Origin: CAZBGL01 sp964491375
GTDB taxonomy: Bacteria > Desulfobacterota > Deferrisomatia > Deferrisomatales > Deferrisomataceae
Assembly: GCA_964491375.1 (NCBI GenBank)
Contig: CAZBGL010000203.1
Coordinates: forward strand, 1 to 9,409
DNA length: 9,409 nt
Reading direction: 5' to 3'
Each line of letters starts with the position of its first letter. Positions within the stretch are counted from its first letter, which is position 1. Below the pieces are notes generated by a model, which was given only the letters and a program-made list of their open reading frames with translations, was not told the DNA's origin and did no database searches. Position numbers and translations under genes: made by a program. Positions 1-5,790 of the stretch are shown here, one piece after another.

Positions 1-364
1 ACGCGTCGGTCAGCAGGGCGTCCCCGGCCAGGATCGCCATGCCTTCGCCGAACACCTTGTGGTTCGTGGGCTTGCCCCGCCTCAGGTCGTCGTCGTCCAT
101 GGCCGGCAGGTCGTCGTGGATCAGGCTGTACGTGTGCACCATTTCCAGGGCCGCGGCGAACGGCACCGCCGCTCCGGCGTCGCCGCCTGCCGCCTCGGCC
201 GCGGCAAACGCGAACGCCGGCCGGATCCGCTTCCCCCCGGCGAACACGCTGTAGCGCATCGCCTCGAACAGGGGCCGGGGGAACCGGTCGGCGGGCGGAA
301 GCACCCGGTCCAGGTAGGCGTCCACGGCGGCGCGGCAGCGCTCCAGGTAGGCCAGTACGTCCAT
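1..364 (-). CDS. ispA: Farnesyl diphosphate synthase (geranyltranstransferase), 5' part only
   Basis: This gene condenses isopentenyl diphosphate with dimethylallyl and then geranyl diphosphate to make farnesyl diphosphate. That is the precursor of undecaprenyl phosphate, quinone tails and other isoprenoids, and the enzyme acts in the cytosol. I translated the minus strand from the ATG at 364-362. It gives 121 codons with no stop before the window edge, so the C-terminal part (including the second Asp-rich motif) is missing. Visible family motifs are GGKRIRP at about residues 43-49 and the first Asp-rich motif DDLPAMD at 84-90, within HTYSLIHDDLPAMDDDDLRR. These are followed by GKPTNHKVFGEG and ILAGDALLT. 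The two-residue insertion in the DDxxxxD motif is the bacterial type II FPP synthase form and closely resembles E. coli IspA. The start lies 6 nt after the xseB stop, with GAGGA about 9-10 nt upstream. The order xseB-ispA is a common bacterial arrangement, often followed by dxs, which would lie outside this window. A geranylgeranyl diphosphate synthase cannot be fully excluded from the N-terminal part. Confidence 0.95.
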   Translation of the reverse strand, partial: MDVLAYLERCRAAVDAYLDRVLPPADRFPRPLFEAMRYSVFAGGKRIRPAFAFAAAEAAGGDAGAAVPFAAALEMVHTYSLIHDDLPAMDDDDLRRGKPTNHKVFGEGMAILAGDALLTDA

Positions 365-370
365 CTGGGG

Positions 371-604
371 TCAATCCTCGGGGGCCAGGGGTTCGGTGGT
401 CAGGGAGCCGTCGGGACTTTCCCGTAGCACCTCGATGCGCCGCTCCGCCTCGTCCAGCCGCCGGTGGCACTCCCGGGCGATCCGCACCCCCTCCTCGTAC
501 AGGCGGATCGAGGTCTCCAGGTCGGCCTCCCCCGCTTCCAGCGCCCGGACGATCTCCTCCAGGCGGGCCATGAGGTCCTCGAACTTGGATCCGGTCTCGG
601 GCAC
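371..604 (-). CDS. xseB: Exodeoxyribonuclease VII small subunit
   Basis: XseB is the small subunit of exonuclease VII, which degrades single-stranded DNA from both ends in repair and recombination. Several copies bind one XseA catalytic subunit. The 77-residue product has the family hallmark near its N-terminus, FEDLMARLEEIVRALEAGEA, followed by DLETSIRLYEEGVRI and a second helix rich in Glu/Arg. This predicts the usual helical coiled-coil hairpin. The length matches the family (about 60-85 residues). I chose the GTG at 604-602 because an AGGAG sits 7 nt upstream. A longer reading from a GTG at 652 would overlap the M23 gene and add a non-conserved, Pro/Arg-rich 16 residues. The gap to the upstream M23 stop is 31 nt, and ispA follows after 6 nt. 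The partner gene xseA is not in this window. Confidence 0.93.
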   Translation of the reverse strand: MPETGSKFEDLMARLEEIVRALEAGEADLETSIRLYEEGVRIARECHRRLDEAERRIEVLRESPDGSLTTEPLAPED

Positions 605-611
605 GATGCGA

Positions 612-616
612 CTCCT
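612..616 (-). promoter_or_regulatory. Shine-Dalgarno site of xseB
   Basis: The minus strand reads AGGAG here, 7 nt before the GTG at 604-602. This site decides the xseB start. It lies inside the 31-nt gap after the M23 stop codon (TAA, 638-636). Confidence 0.75.
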
Positions 617-635
617 CGGTGCGTGGGATCCTGGA

Positions 636-1529
636 TTATTCCCCCCGGCCACCGGGTCCCGTCAAGCCATGGTTTCCCGTTCCGGCCACCTGGATCAGGC
701 TCAGGGGATCCACCTTGACCCCGGCGACGTACACGCCCCAGTGAAGGTGGGGGCCGGTGGACCGGCCCGTGGAGCCCACCGTGCCCAGCACGGTTCCGGC
801 CCGTACGCGCTGTCCCTCCTCCACCGACAGCGAGTCCATGTGAAAGTACGCGGTGTAGAGGCCCAGGCCGTGATCCAGGAACACGGTGTTTCCCGTATAG
901 TACAACTCTCGGGCCAGGGCCACCCGCCCGGAGGCGGCCGCCCGGACGGGGGAGCCGCGGGGTGCCGCGATGTCCAGCCCGGTGTGGTATCCGCGGGGCG
1001 TGCCATTGTACACCCGCCGGACGCCGAACGGGCCCGACACCGGCCCCCGGGCCGGCAGCGAGAACCCGTTCGACCAGAGCCGCCGGGGCGTGATCGTCCC
1101 GAGCACCGCCCGGATCAGCCGGGCCTCCCGCCGCGCCCGTTCGGCGTCCTCGCCCTTGGGATGCACCATACGGGGGTCCACCCGGATCTCCTGGATCCCG
1201 TAGGGCCGCGAACGCACCTCGATGCGGGCCTGTGCGACGAGCTGCCCCGCTCGGTCCACCACCTGCACCGTGCTGGCCCCGGGCGAAAGGTCCCGGTCCA
1301 CCGCCCCGAACCCCTCCCACGAGCCGTCCCCCGACGGCCACAGGGGGAACTCCCGGTCCCCCAGCCGGAGGCGGCAGGGGCAGGTCCGTGTTCCGCCCTC
1401 CAGGCGCACCCGGAAGATCTCGCCCGGGGCCGGTGTCCGGGGCTCCACGTGCACGGCCGGGGCGGCCCCGGCCCATGCGGCCCACAGGACCGCCACCCCG
1501 GCGACGGCACGCTGAACCGAGCGTTTCAC
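636..1529 (-). CDS. Secreted M23 (LytM-type) metallopeptidase, probable peptidoglycan endopeptidase
   Basis: This is a 297-residue predicted periplasmic protein that starts with GTG. The N-terminus has basic residues (MKRSVQR) and then a hydrophobic stretch to about residue 20, ending in GAAPA, a plausible signal peptide cleaved near residue 25. Residues ~26-110 look like an all-beta domain. The C-terminal half is a LytM/M23 domain with all zinc and catalytic residues: H182 and D186 in HTGLD, H230 in YFHMD, and H261/H263 in GPHLHW. It should therefore be an active peptidase cutting peptidoglycan crosslinks or stems, unlike the degenerate amidase activators EnvC and NlpD. No LysM domain or long coiled coil is seen. 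Its GTG overlaps the glnD stop (GTGA), and a strong GGAGGA lies 6 nt upstream. The short insert C50-P-C52 is unusual but has no clear meaning. Substrate and exact role are unknown. Regulation of the neighbouring amidase is possible but unproven. Confidence 0.9.
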   Translation of the reverse strand: MKRSVQRAVAGVAVLWAAWAGAAPAVHVEPRTPAPGEIFRVRLEGGTRTCPCRLRLGDREFPLWPSGDGSWEGFGAVDRDLSPGASTVQVVDRAGQLVAQARIEVRSRPYGIQEIRVDPRMVHPKGEDAERARREARLIRAVLGTITPRRLWSNGFSLPARGPVSGPFGVRRVYNGTPRGYHTGLDIAAPRGSPVRAAASGRVALARELYYTGNTVFLDHGLGLYTAYFHMDSLSVEEGQRVRAGTVLGTVGSTGRSTGPHLHWGVYVAGVKVDPLSLIQVAGTGNHGLTGPGGRGE

Positions 1530-4219
1530 GGCGGTTCCTCCCCGGCCAGGACGGCCCGCAGGTCCGAGCGGAGCCGCTCGATCCGACCGGGATCGGTCAA
1601 CTTCTCCCCCTTCAGGGTGCGCACGTAGAAGGCGTCGGCGACCTGCCGGATGTTGGTCGCGATCTTGGCGATCTCGATGGTCAGGTCGTGCCGGGCCAGC
1701 GTGGTGGCCACGTCATGGAGCAGGCCCAGCCGGTCCGGGGCCCGCACGTCGATCACGGTGAACCGCCGGGACGCCCGGTTGTCCACGGAGACGCGGACCG
1801 GGGCCCGCGGAAGCGGCCTGCGGACCCCGGGGCGGCGCCTCAGCCGTGGGGCCACCGCCTCTTCGAACGAAACGCGCCCGGTCAGCACGTCCCGCAGGGT
1901 GGAGAGGCACCCTTGCCATCGCACCGGGTCGGGCCGCGCCGGGCTCAGGTGAAACACGTCTATCACCCACCCGTCGGGACGACTGTTCAGCACGGCGGAC
2001 AGGATGTTCAACCGGTACGCGGCCACGACTCCGGCCACGTGTGCGAACAGCCCCGGCCGGTCGCGCGCCACCAGGATCGCCTCGGCGTATCCCTCCTCCG
2101 GGACCTCCCGGAGCCGCACCACGGGCTCGTCCCGGCGCCGGGCGAACGCCTCCAGGTGGCGGAGGAGGGCGTCCACCGGATTGGCGAGCAGGTACCGGGG
2201 TTCCCCCGCCCCGGCGAGAAACGCCTCCACGTCCGCCTCGGGCACCCTGCCCCGGGCGGCCTCGCGCACCCGCGCGCACACCTGCCGGACCCGCTCGGGA
2301 TCCTCGCCCCGGGGCCGCTCCCCCCCGGCCTCCAGGAACGCACGGGCCCGTTCGTACAGTTCGCGGAACAGCAGGTCCTTCCAGTCGGTCCACGCGCCCG
2401 GGCCCACGGCCCGGATGTCGGCAAAGGTGAGCAGGTACAGCAGGTCCAGCGACTCCTCGTCCCCCACCCGTTCGCAGAAGTCCGCGATCAGGTCCGGGTC
2501 GTGGAGGTCCCTTCCCTGTGCGGTGTGGGACAGGAGCAGGTGGTTCCCCACCAGGAACACCAGGTACTCCCGGTCCTCGCGTGCCAGGCCCATGCGGTCG
2601 GCCACGGCCAGGGCCAGCTCGGCCCCCCGGCGCTCGTGTCCCCCGCCCTCCCCCTTGCCCACGTCGTGGAGCAGGGCCGCCAGGTACAGGATGTCCCGGT
2701 GGCGGACCCGGCGGATGAGCTCGGTGAGCAGGGGATAGTCCCGCGCGTACTCCCCGCGGGCCAGGCGGCGCAGTTCCTGCACGGTGAACAGGCTGTGCAC
2801 GTCCACCGGGAACACGTGATACAGGTCGCGCTGGGCCCGGCCGTGGATCCGGCCGAACTCCGGGATGAACCGGTCCAGCAGCCCCACCTCGTGCATGTTC
2901 ATGAGGGTCGTGGCCACCCGCCGAGGGTGGCGCAGGATGCGGAAGAAGGTCTCCACCGCATCTGGGTCCCTGCGGAACCGGTCGTCCACCACGTCCAGGT
3001 GGTCCCGGACCACCTCCAGGGCCTGGGGGGAGAGCTCCGCGTGCAGTTCCTGGGCCGCCTCGAACGCATGGAGGAGAACCAGGGGCCGTTCGCGCACCCC
3101 CTGGGCCTCGAGGTAGATCTCGCCGTCGTGCACGGCCACGCCCGGCGCCCGCCACGGCCGCCAGGCCGAGCGCGCCGCCCCGTCGGGTCGGAGGGCCCGG
3201 CGGATGACGGCCCGGGAGAAGTGCCGGACCCGGCTGGCCGAGGCGTGATAGGTCTGGAGGAATCGCTCCACCCCGGGGATCGCCCCTTCGTCCCGGAACC
3301 CGAACGCAGGGGCGGCCTCGTCCTGCTGCTCGAAGGTGAGCCGGTCCTCCCGGCGGCCGGCGCTCAGGTGCAGATGGGTCCGGACCCGGAGAAGGAAGTC
3401 CCGGGCGGCCTCGAGCGCCCGGATCTCGGACGAGGGCACCCTGCCGCGCGACGCGATCTCCTCCAGGGTGCGGGAGCCGAACCGGACCTTGGCCAGCCAG
3501 TACGCGGTGTGGATGTCCCGGAGCCCCCCCTGCCCCTCCTTCACGTGGGGTTCCAGGACGTAGACGGTGTCGCCGTACCGCCGGTGCCGGGCCTCCATCT
3601 CCCGCACCTTGGCCTCCAGGAAGGCCTCCACGTCCCGTCCCAGGATCTCGTCCCGGATCACCTCGGCCTCCAGACGATCCCAGATCCGACGGTCCCCGGT
3701 CACGGGCCGTGCCTCGAGCAGGCTCGTGCGGCTCCGCAGGTCCTGGCGGGCCACCCGGAGGTTGTCCTCCACCGTGCGGCCCACGGCCTGCACGTCGAAC
3801 CGGGCATCCCAGAGGGGATACAGTAGGGCCTCCACCACCGGCTCGAGCCCGGGGATGGTCTCGTCGTGGAGCACCATCAGGTCCAGGTCGGAGTACGGGG
3901 CCAGTTCCGCCCGGCCGTAGCCGCCCAGGGCCACCAGCGCAAGCCCCCGGGGCTCCAAGCCGAACGGGTCGAGCACCCCGTGGAACAGGGCCGCCAGGAT
4001 GTGGTCCACGAGTCCGGTCCAGAGGGCCACCACCTCTTGGCCGCCGGCCCCCGCCCGGTGCCGCTCGGCCACCTCGGACCGCGCCGCTTCCGCCAGGGCG
4101 GCCACCCGCGCGGACCGGGTTCCGGGCTCCGCCAGGAAGTCCCGCAGGTCGGGGTCGGGCGCCGGGCGGCCGTGCGCCCGGGCGAGGAGTCGGCGGGCGG
4201 TGTCCCGGTCCGTGGCCAT
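1526..4219 (-). CDS. glnD: PII uridylyltransferase / uridylyl-removing enzyme (bifunctional GlnD)
   Basis: GlnD senses glutamine. When nitrogen is scarce it uridylylates PII proteins (GlnB/GlnK), and when glutamine is abundant it removes UMP, so steering glutamine synthetase activity and nitrogen gene expression. The 897-residue product has the complete family architecture and length. The nucleotidyltransferase core is at ~95-120, with GGYGRAELAPYSDLD giving the catalytic D111 and D113. The GlnD linker region follows, including VKEGQGGLRDIHT (~226-237). The HD domain has H475 in DVHSLFTV, H518-D519 in LLHDVGKG and NHLLLSHTA (559-567). Two C-terminal ACT domains begin at about residues 713 (VARDRPGLFAHVAG) and 820 (RAPDRLGLLHDVAT). 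Both catalytic sites look intact, so both activities are expected. The start ATG overlaps the amidase stop by one base (TGATG), with AAGG 7 nt upstream. Its stop overlaps the M23 start. No PII gene or glutamine synthetase gene is in the window, so its partner is encoded elsewhere. Confidence 0.97.
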   Translation of the reverse strand: MATDRDTARRLLARAHGRPAPDPDLRDFLAEPGTRSARVAALAEAARSEVAERHRAGAGGQEVVALWTGLVDHILAALFHGVLDPFGLEPRGLALVALGGYGRAELAPYSDLDLMVLHDETIPGLEPVVEALLYPLWDARFDVQAVGRTVEDNLRVARQDLRSRTSLLEARPVTGDRRIWDRLEAEVIRDEILGRDVEAFLEAKVREMEARHRRYGDTVYVLEPHVKEGQGGLRDIHTAYWLAKVRFGSRTLEEIASRGRVPSSEIRALEAARDFLLRVRTHLHLSAGRREDRLTFEQQDEAAPAFGFRDEGAIPGVERFLQTYHASASRVRHFSRAVIRRALRPDGAARSAWRPWRAPGVAVHDGEIYLEAQGVRERPLVLLHAFEAAQELHAELSPQALEVVRDHLDVVDDRFRRDPDAVETFFRILRHPRRVATTLMNMHEVGLLDRFIPEFGRIHGRAQRDLYHVFPVDVHSLFTVQELRRLARGEYARDYPLLTELIRRVRHRDILYLAALLHDVGKGEGGGHERRGAELALAVADRMGLAREDREYLVFLVGNHLLLSHTAQGRDLHDPDLIADFCERVGDEESLDLLYLLTFADIRAVGPGAWTDWKDLLFRELYERARAFLEAGGERPRGEDPERVRQVCARVREAARGRVPEADVEAFLAGAGEPRYLLANPVDALLRHLEAFARRRDEPVVRLREVPEEGYAEAILVARDRPGLFAHVAGVVAAYRLNILSAVLNSRPDGWVIDVFHLSPARPDPVRWQGCLSTLRDVLTGRVSFEEAVAPRLRRRPGVRRPLPRAPVRVSVDNRASRRFTVIDVRAPDRLGLLHDVATTLARHDLTIEIAKIATNIRQVADAFYVRTLKGEKLTDPGRIERLRSDLRAVLAGEEPP
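1536..1541 (-). promoter_or_regulatory. Shine-Dalgarno site of the M23 peptidase gene
   Basis: The minus strand reads GGAGGA, 6 nt before the GTG at 1529-1527 and inside the end of glnD. It is the best-matching ribosome-binding site in the operon. It supports the GTG start and suggests that the M23 gene can initiate efficiently even though it overlaps glnD. Confidence 0.75.
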
Positions 4220-5790
4220 CAGCCCCCCTTCACGAACCGCTCGACCCCGGCGGCCAGGGCCTCGGCCAGGCGCCGCCGGTAGCGGCGGTCGGCCAGGCGC
4301 CGCCCCTCGCGGGGGTGGGTGATGAACGCAGTCTCCACCAGCACCGAGGGCATGACCGCGCCGGCGAGCACGTAGAACGGCCCGCGCTTGACGCCCAGGT
4401 CCCGGACCGGGCCGTAGGTCCGGGACAGCTCGGCCACCACGCTCTCCTGGATCATCCGGGCCAGCCGCCGTGAGTCCTCCACCTTGGCCGCCAGCACCAC
4501 GTCCGCCAGGATGTGCTCCATCTCGGCCAGGTCCTCCTCGCGCCCCATGTTCTCCCGGGCCGCCAGGCGGCGCGCCGCCCGGTCCGAGGCGCGGCTGAGG
4601 TAGTACGTCTCCACCCCCTGGGCCCGCCGGGAACGGCTCGCGTTGGCGTGGATCGAGATGAACAGGTCCGCGCCGAAGGCGTTGGCGATGGCCGTGCGTT
4701 GCTCCAGGGAGAGGTACCGGTCCCGGTCCCGGGTGAGCCGCACCCGGCAGCCCAGGCGTTTCCGAAGGAGCTGCGCCAGTTCCCGTGCGATGGCCAGGGT
4801 CACGTCCTTCTCCCGGAGCCCGCCGGGACCAATGGCCCCGGGATCCCTGCCGCCGTGACCCGGATCGATGACGATCCGCAGGTCGGCGGACGGCGGCCTG
4901 GAGTCCTTGCGCAGGATCTCCGCCACCACGTCCCGCCCTGGGCTCCCGGCGGGACGGGAGAACACGTCCAGGACCAGCCGGGGCGGGCCCTCCAGGGGGA
5001 ACACCCGGTGCATCACCGGGCCCTCCAGGTCCAGGACCACCCGGACGGTGTCCCGGTCGTGCTGGGCGGCGCGTACCTGGCGGATCACGCCGTCCCCCAC
5101 GGGGGTGCACCGGGGGCATCCCGGTCCGATCCGGGCCGGGGTGAGGTCCACGAACAGCCGGGCGGGGCGCCCTGCCGCCGGGTCTGCCGGCAGGGTCCGC
5201 ACCCGGTAGGCCGGGTTCCGGGACAGGTCCACCACCACCCGGGTGTACTCGGGCCACGACCACGACCGGACCCCTTGGACCCGCGCGGGCCTTCCGAGGT
5301 TCCGCAACCTCCGACGCGCCACCGGGGCCATGTCGCCCCCGGGCACGGACTCGAGGATACGGCGGTACCGCCGGCGCGCCCCACCGGTGTCGCCCCGCGC
5401 CTCCAGCAGCCTCCCCGCCCGCAAGAGGGCGTCGTCCGCGAGGTTGGAGCCCGGGTACTCGCGGGCCAACCGGTCGTAGGCCTCGATCGCCGCCTTCCGG
5501 TCCCCGTCTCCCGCGGAAAGGGCGGCCGCCCGTTCCCGGCAGATCCCCACCATGTAAAGGGCGTCGTCCGCCTTGGCCGAACGGGGGGCCTCGTCCGCCA
5601 CCCGGAGGAACAGCCGGGCCGCCTCGCGCCAGGCCCCGGCCTCCAGGGCCCCCTCCCCTTCGGCCTGAAGGGCCCGGTATCGGGCCCTGGCCGCCTCGTA
5701 GAGGGCGGCGCCCGGGTCCGGGCCGGGCCGGGCCGCCCCCACGGCCGCGAAGGCCGATAGAGCGAGCGCGGCCATCCGGACGCGCCTCAC
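4219..5790 (-). CDS. N-acetylmuramoyl-L-alanine amidase, AmiC-type (TPR-like + AMIN + Amidase_3)
   Basis: This enzyme should cleave the amide bond between N-acetylmuramic acid and the stem peptide in the periplasm, as in septal splitting. The product has 523 residues from a GTG at 5790 that overlaps the lptD stop (GTGA). An ATG five codons later (5775) is an alternative, but the GTG has AAGGGGG 7 nt upstream and gives a basic n-region before the hydrophobic stretch to about residue 20. Residues ~28-165 are helical, TPR-like repeats (for example DDALYMVGICRERAAAL and ADDALLRAGRLLEARGD). Residues ~171-277 are an AMIN domain, which targets amidases to peptidoglycan. Residues ~304-520 are Amidase_3, with zinc ligands H312 (DPGHGG), E327 (LREKDV) and H381 (SIHAN), and catalytic E486 (LVETAFI). 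Between H381 and E486 is a helical stretch (ARENMGREEDLAEMEHILAD, ~411-430) at the place where LytM-controlled amidases carry an inhibitory helix. A TPR-like front end is not present in E. coli AmiC. Confidence 0.94.
   Translation of the reverse strand: MRRVRMAALALSAFAAVGAARPGPDPGAALYEAARARYRALQAEGEGALEAGAWREAARLFLRVADEAPRSAKADDALYMVGICRERAAALSAGDGDRKAAIEAYDRLAREYPGSNLADDALLRAGRLLEARGDTGGARRRYRRILESVPGGDMAPVARRRLRNLGRPARVQGVRSWSWPEYTRVVVDLSRNPAYRVRTLPADPAAGRPARLFVDLTPARIGPGCPRCTPVGDGVIRQVRAAQHDRDTVRVVLDLEGPVMHRVFPLEGPPRLVLDVFSRPAGSPGRDVVAEILRKDSRPPSADLRIVIDPGHGGRDPGAIGPGGLREKDVTLAIARELAQLLRKRLGCRVRLTRDRDRYLSLEQRTAIANAFGADLFISIHANASRSRRAQGVETYYLSRASDRAARRLAARENMGREEDLAEMEHILADVVLAAKVEDSRRLARMIQESVVAELSRTYGPVRDLGVKRGPFYVLAGAVMPSVLVETAFITHPREGRRLADRRYRRRLAEALAAGVERFVKGG

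Noticed and set aside
605..635. Terminator between the M23 gene and xseB
   Set aside because: The 31-nt gap has no stable stem with a T-run. It holds the xseB ribosome-binding site instead.
1232..3826. An 864-codon open frame on the plus strand opposite glnD and the M23 gene
   Set aside because: Its product is Arg/Pro/Gly/His-rich with no motifs. It is antisense to well-recognised genes, and long spurious frames are expected at this GC content.
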